A stretch of DNA of 64,000 nucleotides from contig JACJYR010000005.1 of assembly GCA_020636005.1 (NCBI GenBank), forward strand, positions 248,001 through 312,000. The letters run 5' to 3'. Every line of letters begins with the position of its first letter. Position 1 is the first letter of the stretch. The notes beneath the pieces are model-generated. The model was not told the DNA's origin and made no database searches. It worked only from the letters and a program-made list of their open reading frames with translations. This document shows, piece by piece, positions 43,661 through 51,753 of this stretch. The stretch is from Lewinellaceae bacterium (GTDB lineage: Bacteria; Bacteroidota; Bacteroidia; Chitinophagales; Saprospiraceae). The position numbers were made by a program, and so were the translations under genes.

Positions 43661-44983
43661 ATGACACCCTCACAACAAAGCGAAGGACAACTAAATCGTA
43701 CCCTCGGCCCGCTCATGCTATGGGGCCTCGGCGTCGGCTACGTCATCTCCGGCATGTATTTCGGCTGGAACCTGGGGCTGGAAAAGGGCGGCACGCTCGG
43801 CCTCGCCGTTGCTACTTTTTTCATCATCATCATGTACCTCACTTTTACTTTCAGTTACACGGAACTGGCTTGCGCTATCCCCAAGGCAGGCGGCGCTTTC
43901 GACTATGCCGTGCGGGCGCTGGGCCGTGATTGGGGCTTCCTCGGCGGCATGGCGCAGAACATCGAGTTCATCTTTGCGCCGCCGGCCATCGCCTTTGCCA
44001 TCGGAGCCTACCTCAACATTTTTATGCCGGGCATCCCCGTGCTGGCCATTGCCGTCGTGGCTTATTTGGTGTTTACAGGGTTAAATATTTTGGGGGTAAA
44101 AGCGGCGGCGTCTTTTGAGTTGATAGTTACCGTTGTTGCCGTCATCGAATTGCTCATCTTTTCAGGGGCGGCGCTTCCTGCTTTTGAGTTTACCAACCTC
44201 ACAAAAAATGCCCTGCCGCATGGCTGGTCGGGCGCATTTGCGGCCATCCCTTTTGCCATCTGGTTTTTCCTGGCCATTGAAGGCGTGGCCAATGTGGCGG
44301 AAGAAACCGTGAACCCGCAACGAAATGTGCTCATCGGTTTTGGTTCAGCTATCATGACCTTGGTGGTGCTATGCCTGCTCACTTTTTCCTCGTCAGTCGG
44401 CATTGCAGGCTGGGAGGCAGTGGTGTACGATGCCAGCGGCACAGCATCCGACTCTCCCCTACCCCTTGCTTTGGCACGGCGATTTGGCGAAGGGCATGTG
44501 CTGTACCAACTGGTGACGAGCATTGGCTTGTTTGGGTTGATCGCTTCTTTTCACGGCATCATCCTGGCGGCGGGGCGGGCGACTTTTGAGTTTGGGCGGG
44601 TCGGTTTTGCGCCACGTGGTTTGGGGAAGGTGCATGGGCGTTTCAAGACTCCTTCCAATGCGCTGTTGGTAAATATGGGCATCGGCATTATCGCTCTATT
44701 CACTGGTAAAACGGGCGAGATCATCACCATTGCTTGCTTCGGGGCGCTGACGCTTTACATCGTTTCAATGGTGGCTTTGATAAAATTGCGGAAAACGGAA
44801 CCGCAGTTGGAGCGGCCGTTCAAAGTGCCGATGTACCCGGCGTTTCCGGTGGTAGCACTGGTGATTGCTTCTATCGCTTTGGTGGCCATGACGGTTTACA
44901 ATCTTTTGCTGGCGGGAATTTATGTGGGGATGCTGGTGGTGATGTATGGGTGGTTTCGGCTGACGGTTGGCAGGGAAAAATAG
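43661..44983 (+). CDS. APC-family permease, ethanolamine-permease-like
   Basis: This 440-residue protein has about 12 membrane segments. The N-terminal region GLGVGYVISGMYFGWNLGLEKGGTLG and the AIPKAGGAFDYAVRALGRDWGFLGGMAQNIEFIFAPPAIA block match the ethanolamine permease (EutP/Eat) branch of amino acid-polyamine transporters. IWFFLAIEGVANVAEETVNPQRNV is the family TM6 region. It sits upstream of a glutamine-synthetase-like ligase, an SDR, an aldehyde dehydrogenase and a glutamine amidotransferase, all on the same strand, which supports an imported amine substrate. ATG 43661 is chosen; the open frame upstream lies in a region without family character, with a TACTTTTA motif at 43630-43637. Confidence 0.87.
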   Translation: MTPSQQSEGQLNRTLGPLMLWGLGVGYVISGMYFGWNLGLEKGGTLGLAVATFFIIIMYLTFTFSYTELACAIPKAGGAFDYAVRALGRDWGFLGGMAQNIEFIFAPPAIAFAIGAYLNIFMPGIPVLAIAVVAYLVFTGLNILGVKAAASFELIVTVVAVIELLIFSGAALPAFEFTNLTKNALPHGWSGAFAAIPFAIWFFLAIEGVANVAEETVNPQRNVLIGFGSAIMTLVVLCLLTFSSSVGIAGWEAVVYDASGTASDSPLPLALARRFGEGHVLYQLVTSIGLFGLIASFHGIILAAGRATFEFGRVGFAPRGLGKVHGRFKTPSNALLVNMGIGIIALFTGKTGEIITIACFGALTLYIVSMVALIKLRKTEPQLERPFKVPMYPAFPVVALVIASIALVAMTVYNLLLAGIYVGMLVVMYGWFRLTVGREK

Positions 44984-45033
44984 GAGCGGAAACGCTGGCA
45001 GGGTTGCGGATCCTGCCAGCGTTGTGTCCTGAT

Positions 45034-45531
45034 TCAGGCGAGACAATCAAAGATTTTTTCAACGGAAAGCTGTATGCCCGTCACAGGATCGGTCAAGGTT
45101 CCCTGGCTGAAAACGAGTTGTTTGTCATCCGGCGTCAGGATGCTGACGGTTTTGAGCGGCGGCACGACTATCCAGGCCGATTGGACGCCAGCAGGGAAAT
45201 AGGTGTTCCAGGCTTTTTCGGCCAAATCTTCAATGGTCTGTCTGGGCGAAAGTATTCCGATGGTGGTGATGGGCATTTCCTTTTCCTTGGCTTCCACCGT
45301 TTTCCAGTTCAGTTGTTTTTTATGGAAAAACAGTATGTCCGGTGTAGAAGGTGGCGTAGTGTCGAGAGTCACTTCCGAGGAAAATTGGTAGCGGTCGCTG
45401 TATTGATCCAGCAGTACAACGAGCCTTGTTTGGATGGTTCCGTGGATTCTGTTGGGCATAGGTTTGTTCCGTTCTGTTTCGTAATCGCTTTCAATGGCCG
45501 GGCTGTCTGACAAAACTTCATCTTTTACCAT
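45034..45531 (-). CDS. Short Uma2-family (DUF820) protein
   Basis: This 165-residue protein keeps the second half of the Uma2 pattern: ETERNKPMPNRIHGTIQTRL, FSSEVTLDTTPPSTPDILFF (core Asp region), MPITTIGILSPRQTIEDLAE (core Glu region) and YFPAGVQSAWIVVPPLKTVS. It is shorter than the copy at 18504-19100 and the catalytic residues are less clear, so activity is uncertain. It lies antisense between the permease and ligase genes of the amine cluster and is probably an unrelated insertion. Confidence 0.75.
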   Translation of the reverse strand: MVKDEVLSDSPAIESDYETERNKPMPNRIHGTIQTRLVVLLDQYSDRYQFSSEVTLDTTPPSTPDILFFHKKQLNWKTVEAKEKEMPITTIGILSPRQTIEDLAEKAWNTYFPAGVQSAWIVVPPLKTVSILTPDDKQLVFSQGTLTDPVTGIQLSVEKIFDCLA

Positions 45532-45544
45532 GTCTGAAAAGTTT

Positions 45545-45552
45545 TACTTTTA
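45545..45552 (+). promoter_or_regulatory. Putative -7 promoter element TACTTTTA
   Basis: TACTTTTA lies 59 bp before the ATG of the glutamine-synthetase-like gene and just beyond the start of the antisense Uma2 gene. It is one base from TAnnTTTG and repeats the motif seen before several other genes in the window. Confidence 0.35.
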
Positions 45553-45610
45553 GCAAAAATAAGCAAAAATCCACCGCAAACAAACAGGCCAGGGCCGCAA
45601 TCATTTCACC

Positions 45611-46984
45611 ATGAAAACAAAAGGACTCCTCACCCTCGAAACCCTCAAACAAAAAACCGCCACGGAAGAAATCGAAACCGTGGTCGTCGCCTTCACCGAC
45701 CACTATGGGCGGCTCATGGGCAAGCGTTTCGACGCTGAATTTTTTATCGAAAACGCCGAAGAAGGCACCCACGGCTGCGACTACCTCCTCACCACCGACA
45801 TGGAAATGGAGCCTGTGCCTGGTTACACGTTCGCCAATTGGGAACTGGGCTACGGCGACTTCCACCTCGTGCCCGACCTGTCCACGTTGCGGCAGGCCAC
45901 CTGGTTGGACAAAACGGCGCTGGTACTTTGCGATGTGGTGGACGACAAAACCCACGGTTTCACGCCGGAAGCGCCCCGCTCCATTTTGCGGAAGCAAATA
46001 GAACAGGCAAAAACGGCTGGCTTTGACTGCTTCGCCGCTTCCGAACTGGAATATTATGTTTTTGAAAACAGCTACCGCAACGCCCACAATCTACACTACC
46101 ACGACCTGGCGCCGGTCGGTTGGTACCTGGAAGACTACCACATCCTGCAAGGCACCCGCACCGAACCATTCACCGCCGCCGCCCGCCGCCATTTGAAAAA
46201 CTCCGGCATCCCTGTCGAAAACTCAAAAGGCGAATGGGGCCTCGGCCAGCACGAACTCAACGTCCGCTACGCCGAAACGCTGGACATGGCCGACCGCCAC
46301 GTCATTTACAAACAATGCCTGAAAGAATTGGCGGATTCGATGGGCCTGTCAGTCACGTTCATGGCCAAGTTCGCCAGCGACCGGGCGGGGTCGAGCAGCC
46401 ACCTGCATGTCAGCCTTTGGCAACAAGGGAAAAATGCTTTTGCCGGCAACCAAAAATTTGGCCCGGTGGAATGCACCGACATTTTCCGATGGTTCCTCGG
46501 CGGCTGGATTGCGCACGTGCCCGACGTCATGCCATTCTATGCGCCCACGGTCAACTCTTACAAACGCTATACGGACGGCTCCTGGGCACCCACCCGGCTG
46601 GCCTGGAGCTACGACAACCGGACAGCGGGTTTCCGGGTAGTTGGCAAAGGCCATAGCCTGCGCATCGAGTGCCGCATTCCGGGGGCGGATTGCAACCCTT
46701 ACCTGGCATTTGCCGCCTCGCTCGCCTCTGGGCTGGATGGTATCAACAATAAAATCGAGCCACCGGAATGTTTCGTGGGGGATATCTATGCCGCCAAACA
46801 TTTGCCGAGGGTGCCTTATACTTTGGCCGAGGCCGTTGGGCATTTTGAAAAAAGCGATTTCAACAAAAAAGCTTTCGGGGAAAATGTGGTGGCCCACTAT
46901 GCGCATTTTTTCAAAAAAGAACAGGCGGCATTCGATACGGCGGTGACGGATTGGGAGAGGAAAAGATATTTTGAAAGGATTTGA
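45611..46984 (+). CDS. Glutamine-synthetase-family ligase (gamma-glutamyl-amine synthetase type)
   Basis: This 457-residue protein covers the full GS fold: an N-terminal beta-grasp part (VVVAFTDHYGRLMGKRFDAEFF), FAASELEYYVFE (metal-binding Glu), EWGLGQHELNVRYAETLDMAD, GSSSHLHVSLW at about 260, YKRYTDGSWAP at about 316 and RIECRIPGADCNPYLA at about 351. The wording is closer to PuuA/GlnA3-GlnA4-type ligases than to biosynthetic GlnA, which also lacks the neighbours found here. Those ligases join glutamate to polyamines or ethanolamine. With the ethanolamine-type permease upstream, gamma-glutamyl-ethanolamide is the best guess (inference). Confidence 0.88.
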   Translation: MKTKGLLTLETLKQKTATEEIETVVVAFTDHYGRLMGKRFDAEFFIENAEEGTHGCDYLLTTDMEMEPVPGYTFANWELGYGDFHLVPDLSTLRQATWLDKTALVLCDVVDDKTHGFTPEAPRSILRKQIEQAKTAGFDCFAASELEYYVFENSYRNAHNLHYHDLAPVGWYLEDYHILQGTRTEPFTAAARRHLKNSGIPVENSKGEWGLGQHELNVRYAETLDMADRHVIYKQCLKELADSMGLSVTFMAKFASDRAGSSSHLHVSLWQQGKNAFAGNQKFGPVECTDIFRWFLGGWIAHVPDVMPFYAPTVNSYKRYTDGSWAPTRLAWSYDNRTAGFRVVGKGHSLRIECRIPGADCNPYLAFAASLASGLDGINNKIEPPECFVGDIYAAKHLPRVPYTLAEAVGHFEKSDFNKKAFGENVVAHYAHFFKKEQAAFDTAVTDWERKRYFERI

Positions 46985-47098
46985 ATGGTTGAATGGTTGA
47001 ATGGTTACAATGGTTACAATGGTTGAATGGTTGAATGGTTATACTCAATGGCAATAGGGTTTCCCGATTTTCGGAAAAATCTATTGCAGTGAAGCATA
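46982..47098. repeat. GGTTGAATGG phrase repeats and third copy of the 60-bp palindrome
   Basis: 46985-47040 consists of ATGGTTGAATGGTTACA-type units. 47040-47098 is a copy of the TATACT...TTTCCCGATTTTCGG...GCATA palindrome. Together they form the left flank of the four-helix-bundle gene; the right flank is at 47509-47650. Confidence 0.7.
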
Positions 47099-47124
47099 GA
47101 TGGTTGACTTCATAAACAAATATT

Positions 47125-47508
47125 ATGAGTGAAACTGGTTATTATCTCAAACTAAATGATGTGCCTCCCTATCGGCGCAGTTTTCACCTTGCAAATTATG
47201 TTTGGAATATTGTTATCCAAATGGAGTGGTTTGAAAAAAAGACGATTGGTGCCCAATTCGTGGATGCAGCTGATTCAATTTCAGCTAATATTGCGGAGGG
47301 ATTCGGTAGGTATCACAAAAAAGAAAAAATACATCACTACCGATACAGTGCTGGATCTACCAAAGAATGTTTTGACTGGAATGAAAAAGCTAAATTCAGA
47401 CAATTAATAAAAGAGGAAGAATATCAGCATATTTTTAATGAACTTTCTGAATTGCCCAAAGAAATCAATATACTCATTAAAATAACCAACGAAAAATTGA
47501 AAATATGA
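47125..47508 (+). CDS. Four helix bundle protein (23S rRNA intervening-sequence protein family)
   Basis: This 127-residue all-helical protein has the family marks RRSFHLANYVWNIVIQMEWF, the conserved DAADSISANIAEGFGRYHKK and YRYSAGSTKECFDW, and a C-terminal helix ELSELPKEINILIKITNEKL. Relatives are encoded in intervening sequences of 23S rRNA in Leptospira and others, or as Avd partners in diversity-generating retroelements. In Bacteroidota they also occur, as here, alone in spacers. It lies between phrase palindromes (46985-47098 and 47509-47650), splits the amine cluster, and is AT-richer than its neighbours, which suggests a mobile unit. Confidence 0.87.
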   Translation: MSETGYYLKLNDVPPYRRSFHLANYVWNIVIQMEWFEKKTIGAQFVDAADSISANIAEGFGRYHKKEKIHHYRYSAGSTKECFDWNEKAKFRQLIKEEEYQHIFNELSELPKEINILIKITNEKLKI

Positions 47509-47650
47509 GTGGTTGAATGGTTGAATGGTTAAATGGTTATATGGTTGCGATAGCCATTCAACCACTGTAACCATTCAACCATTGTAACCATTCAACCACT
47601 GTAACCATTCAACCATTGTAACCATTCAACCATTTTAACCATTCAACCAT
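47509..47650. repeat. Phrase palindrome (GGTTGAATGG / CCATTCAACC)
   Basis: The left arm repeats GGTTGAATGG about three times and the right arm repeats CCATTCAACCATTGTAA six to seven times, forming a long imperfect hairpin. The arm phrase is the same as in the left flank at 46985, so both flanks of the four-helix-bundle gene belong to one family. The SDR start codon lies at its right edge (ATG 47649). Confidence 0.75.
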
Positions 47651-48422
47651 GCGTTTAAAAAACAAAACCGCCCTCATCACCGGGGGCAGCAGCGGTATCG
47701 GCAGGGAGGCCGCTATCCTCTTTGCCCGTGAGGGGGCCAATGTCGTCCTCACCGACGTAAACGACGAAGGTGGCCAGGAAACTGCCGCCATGATAAAGGC
47801 AGAAGGCAACGAAGCTACCTACTTCCACGCCGATGTGTCCAAAGCCAGCGACTGCGAACAAATGGTCGCTTTTGCCGAAACAACCTACGGCAGCCTCCAT
47901 GTCCTTTTCAACAATGCGGGCATCATGCACAGTGCCGACGACGATGCGGTAAGCACCGAGGAAGCCGTCTGGGATTTGACGATGAACATCAACGTGAAGG
48001 GCGTCTTTTTCGGCTGTAAATATGGCATCCCGGCGCTGCGGCGGGCAGGCGGTGGTTCTATTATCAATACGGCCTCTTTTGTTGCTTTGTTGGGAGCGGC
48101 CACGCCGCAAATAGCCTACACCGCCAGCAAGGGTGCCGTGTTGAGCATGACCAGGGAACTCGCCATTATCCACGCCCGGGAGGCCATCCGGGTGAATGCG
48201 CTTTGCCCTGGGCCATTGCGAACGGAGTTGCTGATGAAATTTTTAAACACAGAGGAGAAAAAGCAGCGGCGGCTCGTCCATATCCCGATGGGGCGTTTTG
48301 GCGAGGCGAGAGAGATGGCACAGGCTGCACTGTACCTTGCTTCTGATGAGTCATCTTATGTGACGGGCACGGATTTTATGGTGGATGGCGGCATTACGGC
48401 CGCTTACGTCACGCCATTGTGA
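47649..48422 (+). CDS. Short-chain dehydrogenase/reductase (SDR)
   Basis: This 257-residue classical SDR has TGGSSGIG at 11-18, NNAG at 88-91, catalytic N114, S143, Y157 and K161 (YTASK), and the C-terminal DFMVDGGITAAYV. It oxidises an alcohol to a carbonyl (or the reverse) with NAD(P). In this cluster it could oxidise the alcohol of a gamma-glutamyl-amino-alcohol before the aldehyde dehydrogenase step (inference). ATG 47649 is the family start, at the edge of the palindrome. Confidence 0.9.
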   Translation: MRLKNKTALITGGSSGIGREAAILFAREGANVVLTDVNDEGGQETAAMIKAEGNEATYFHADVSKASDCEQMVAFAETTYGSLHVLFNNAGIMHSADDDAVSTEEAVWDLTMNINVKGVFFGCKYGIPALRRAGGGSIINTASFVALLGAATPQIAYTASKGAVLSMTRELAIIHAREAIRVNALCPGPLRTELLMKFLNTEEKKQRRLVHIPMGRFGEAREMAQAALYLASDESSYVTGTDFMVDGGITAAYVTPL

Positions 48423-48468
48423 GCCGTTCTGCCATGCGTTCCTGAGAAAACTTAAAACCAATCGTGCT

Positions 48469-49476
48469 ATGGCAAAACGACCAAACAAAAAGAAAGGACA
48501 ACCTCCCAACAACAAGGAAGAAGGGAACAGCTACGACAAAATCTTTAAAGAAAACCTTCGGGAACTGGCGCCCGGCATTATCCGAAGCGTGTTGGGCTAT
48601 AAGGAATACCGGCTGGAAACATTGCCGCAGGCCAAGCTGCAGACTACCGTGGAGAAAGAGCCGGATTTCTTTGTAAAAATCTACGACCATCACTCCCCGG
48701 AAGGGCGCATCCTGCACATCGAATTCGAAGGCCAGGACGAAAAAATCATGGACTGGCGGATGGCGGAATACCTTGGGATAGGTGGGAAAGTGTACCAGAT
48801 GGAAATCGAACAGCACCTGATCTATCTTGGTGGAGGCAAGCCAAAAAAGTTTACCAGTGTAATTGAACACACCCATTTTGCCTATTGTTACAAAGTCCAT
48901 TGTTTGTCTGAAATCAGCTTTGCCGAATTCCTTTATGCCGATACTGCGCAAGAAGTTGTTTTTGCAATATTGGCCAATCCGGGGACTCTCGGATCGGGTA
49001 ATTTAATCAGGATGATTCTGGAAAGATTGATACAATTGACCGGCAATTCCATCGCCATCAGGAAATTTATCAAGCAGTTGCTGGTACTTTCCAAAAAGCG
49101 TAACTTGCGGGACGAAACAATTAAAACAGTAAAAGAAATGATACAATATAATGAATACGAAGACGATATAGCCTACATACTTGGCATGGAACAAGGCGAA
49201 CAAAAGGGCATGGAAGAAGGCCGTGAAGTTGGCCAGGAGGAAAAAGACCTCATCGCCATCCGCAACATGCTGAAAAAGGCCTTTGACCCGGCCACTATTT
49301 CCGAAGTCCTCGAAGTGACGGTGGACTACGTTTTAGGTATCCAGCAACAGCTTGCAAAAGAGCCTGAAATCACTGCCCTGCTCAAAAAGAAAAACGCCAG
49401 GCCGGAAAAAATTGCCAGTCAATTGAACGTCAAACCATTGCTGGTAAAAATCATCCAACAGCATTTGGAGAAATAA
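48469..49476 (+). CDS. Rpn/PD-(D/E)XK nuclease family transposase-like protein
   Basis: This 335-residue protein begins with a basic tail and NSYDKIFKENLRELAPGIIRSVLGY, followed by the PD-(D/E)XK-like core (EPDFFVKIYDHHSPEGRILHIEFEGQDEKIMDWRMAEY). Helical repeats follow, with a late EGREVGQEEKDLIAIRNMLKKA. This is the layout of Rpn/YadD and PDDEXK transposase-family proteins, frequent in Bacteroidota and cyanobacteria and linked to RecA-independent recombination. ATG 48469 is the family start; the frame upstream runs into the SDR end. A strong terminator follows 25 bp after its stop. Confidence 0.82.
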   Translation: MAKRPNKKKGQPPNNKEEGNSYDKIFKENLRELAPGIIRSVLGYKEYRLETLPQAKLQTTVEKEPDFFVKIYDHHSPEGRILHIEFEGQDEKIMDWRMAEYLGIGGKVYQMEIEQHLIYLGGGKPKKFTSVIEHTHFAYCYKVHCLSEISFAEFLYADTAQEVVFAILANPGTLGSGNLIRMILERLIQLTGNSIAIRKFIKQLLVLSKKRNLRDETIKTVKEMIQYNEYEDDIAYILGMEQGEQKGMEEGREVGQEEKDLIAIRNMLKKAFDPATISEVLEVTVDYVLGIQQQLAKEPEITALLKKKNARPEKIASQLNVKPLLVKIIQQHLEK

Positions 49477-49500
49477 TCAGCCAGCCACTTCCCCCATGAA

Positions 49501-49540
49501 AAAAGCCCCGCAAAGTCGCCGAAATCTTTGCGGGGCTTTT
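49501..49540 (+). terminator. Intrinsic terminator after the Rpn-type gene
   Basis: The perfect stem AAAAGCCCCGCAAAG/CTTTGCGGGGCTTTT is followed by CATTTTTTGG. It separates the SDR/Rpn genes from the aldehyde dehydrogenase, so the amine cluster is probably more than one transcript. Confidence 0.85.
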
Positions 49541-49581
49541 CATTTTTTGGCGACCTTTGCCGCCATTAAAACCTTCCCACT

Positions 49582-50982
49582 GTGCTAAAAAACAACCACC
49601 TTTTCCAAACCATCAGCCCTGTTGATGGCTCCATTTATGTCGAAAGAGCCTGGGCTTCCGATACGGTTATAGAGACAGCACTTTCCCTGGCTGAAAAAGC
49701 CCAGCAAGTTTGGAGGCTGACAAGCATTTCCGAGCGAGCCGCTATTTGCAGAAAGGCCGTCCAATATTTCCTCGACCATGCCGGTGAAATCGGCGAGGAA
49801 CTGACCTGGCAGATGGGCCGCCCTATCCGTTACACGCCGTTTGAAATTAAAAAGGGATTTCAGGAACGGGCCAACTACATGATTGACATGGCAGGGCAAT
49901 CACTGGCAGATATTGCCATTGAAAAATCGGCTGGTTTTCAGCGTTTTATCAAAAAAGAACCGCTCGGCACAATGCTCGTTTTAGCGCCGTGGAACTACCC
50001 TTACCTCACTTCTGTGAATGTCGTCATCCCGGCCATCATGGCAGGCAATGCGGTCATTTTAAAACATGCACTGCAAACGCCGCTGTGTGCCGAGCGTTAC
50101 GCAGCTGCGTTCGGAGCATCAGGTTTGCCGGAAGGCGTATTTCAGTATCTGCATTTGACCCATGAAAAAGTGGCGGAAGTGATTGCCGATAAAAGGATAG
50201 CGCATGTAGCCTTTACTGGCTCGGTAGATGGCGGCAGGGCTGTGCAACAGGCAGTTAGCCAGCGCTTCCTGGCCGCCGGGCTGGAACTGGGCGGCAAAGA
50301 CCCCGCCTACGTGCGGGCAGATGCCAACCTGGAACATGCCATCGAAAACCTGGTGGACGGCGCTTTTTTCAACTCCGGGCAGTCCTGCTGCGGCATCGAA
50401 AGGATTTATGTGCAGGAGGGCTTGTTTGAAAAATTTGTGGAAGGTTTTGTCGAACTGACGAAGCAGTACAAGCTGGGTAACCCGCTCGACCCGGAAACCA
50501 CCCTCGGCCCGATGGTGCGCACTGCCGCTGCCGATTTTACCAAAAAACACATTGCGGAAGCGGTACAAAAAGGGGCAAAGGCACTGGTTGACCGCAAACT
50601 TTTCCCTGCCCATAAAGACGGCACCCCTTACCTCGCCCCGCAGGTTTTGATAAATGTCAACCATTCAATGGCCGTGATGACGGAGGAAACTTTCGGCCCC
50701 GTCGTCGGCATCATGTCTGTGAAAAATGACGAAGAAGCCCTCCGCCTGATGAACGACAGCCGATACGGCCTCACCGCCTCCATCTGGACGCAGGACGCCG
50801 AAGCCGCCATCCGTTTAGGAGACCGCATCGAGACAGGCACTTGTTTCATGAACCGCTGCGACTACCTCGACCCAGCCCTGGCCTGGACGGGCGTGAAGGA
50901 TTCCGGCAGGGGATGTACGCTGTCGGCCCTCGGCTACGAGTCATTGACCCGTCCCAAGTCATTTCACCTGAAAATAGTATAA
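49582..50982 (+). CDS. NAD(P)-dependent aldehyde dehydrogenase
   Basis: This 466-residue protein has the ALDH family residues: the APWNYP nucleotide region, LELGGKDP (general base Glu235), FNSGQSCCGIERI (catalytic Cys269), ETFGPVVGIMSV and the late DYLDPALAWTGVKDSGRG. The start is a GTG at 49582, preceded by the terminator of the Rpn gene and no better ATG. It is close to the succinic-semialdehyde/gamma-glutamyl-aminoaldehyde-type subfamily by context, and would oxidise the aldehyde from an amine carried on glutamate. It is separated from the amidotransferase gene by a hairpin-filled 69-bp spacer. Confidence 0.9.
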   Translation: MLKNNHLFQTISPVDGSIYVERAWASDTVIETALSLAEKAQQVWRLTSISERAAICRKAVQYFLDHAGEIGEELTWQMGRPIRYTPFEIKKGFQERANYMIDMAGQSLADIAIEKSAGFQRFIKKEPLGTMLVLAPWNYPYLTSVNVVIPAIMAGNAVILKHALQTPLCAERYAAAFGASGLPEGVFQYLHLTHEKVAEVIADKRIAHVAFTGSVDGGRAVQQAVSQRFLAAGLELGGKDPAYVRADANLEHAIENLVDGAFFNSGQSCCGIERIYVQEGLFEKFVEGFVELTKQYKLGNPLDPETTLGPMVRTAAADFTKKHIAEAVQKGAKALVDRKLFPAHKDGTPYLAPQVLINVNHSMAVMTEETFGPVVGIMSVKNDEEALRLMNDSRYGLTASIWTQDAEAAIRLGDRIETGTCFMNRCDYLDPALAWTGVKDSGRGCTLSALGYESLTRPKSFHLKIV

Positions 50983-50986
50983 GGAT

Positions 50987-51039
50987 GGAGGGCGGAATTT
51001 ATTCCGCCACATCCAACGGCGGAATAAATTCCGCCCTCC
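50987..51039. repeat. Perfect 22-bp-arm hairpin between the aldehyde dehydrogenase and amidotransferase genes
   Basis: The arms GGAGGGCGGAATTTATTCCG(CC) and the exact complement are separated by ACATCCAAC. It lies 4 bp after the ALDH stop and 12 bp before the next ATG. Each arm also folds on itself (GGCGGAATTTATTCCGCC), so alternative structures exist. A role in setting relative expression of the two genes, or a mobile REP-like unit, is possible. Confidence 0.7.
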
Positions 51040-51051
51040 AATCATTGGCTC

Positions 51052-51741
51052 ATGAAAATAGGATTACTGGAATGCGACCATGTACTCGAAAAATTCCGCC
51101 CCATCGCCGGGGATTACAGCGATATGTTCCGGGCATTATTTCCAAGCTTGGAATTGGTAAACTATGATGTCTGCAATGGCCACTTCCCTGCATCGCCTCA
51201 TGAATGCGACGGCTATTTAGTGACAGGCTCAAAGCACTCCGTGTACGACGAGGTGGATTGGATTTTGGAACTGAAGGCATTTGTCAAGGCCATTTATGAA
51301 AGCGGGAGAAAATACGTTGGCGTATGTTTTGGCCACCAGATGCTGGGCGAGGCACTGGGCGGGAAAGTGGAAAAGGCAAAAACAGGTTGGCATGTTGGCG
51401 TACACTCTTTCGATGTAACGGCCAAAGAGGATTGGATGAAACCTCCCTTAGAACAATTCAACCTCTTGATGTCCTGCCAGGATCAAGTGGTAAAACTGCC
51501 TGAAAACAGTGTTGTATTGGCAAAAACGCCGACCTGTCCGGTGGCCATGTTCCGGGTCGGTGAAAACATGCTGGGCATACAGGCGCACCCGGAATTCCCA
51601 AAACCTTATGCAAGGGCGCTGCTGGAATCGAGGCGGGAGCGTATTGGTGCAGAGCTGGTGGAAGCAGCTTTGAAGCGTTTTGATTTACCTTTAACCGACA
51701 GAGTTGTTGCCCAATGGATTGAACGATTTTTGGAAAAATAA
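51052..51741 (+). CDS. Class I glutamine amidotransferase-like protein
   Basis: This 229-residue GATase has the nucleophile elbow YVGVCFGHQMLGEALGG (Cys92) and the His/Glu of the triad in GIQAHPEF (His179, Glu181). It resembles the GMP-synthase-like stand-alone amidotransferases. In gamma-glutamyl-amine pathways such an enzyme removes the glutamate (PuuD-like role), which would release the product after oxidation. It starts 12 bp after a hairpin and converges on the sensor-kinase gene with a 12-bp gap. Confidence 0.87.
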   Translation: MKIGLLECDHVLEKFRPIAGDYSDMFRALFPSLELVNYDVCNGHFPASPHECDGYLVTGSKHSVYDEVDWILELKAFVKAIYESGRKYVGVCFGHQMLGEALGGKVEKAKTGWHVGVHSFDVTAKEDWMKPPLEQFNLLMSCQDQVVKLPENSVVLAKTPTCPVAMFRVGENMLGIQAHPEFPKPYARALLESRRERIGAELVEAALKRFDLPLTDRVVAQWIERFLEK

Positions 51742-51753
51742 AACAGAAAAATC

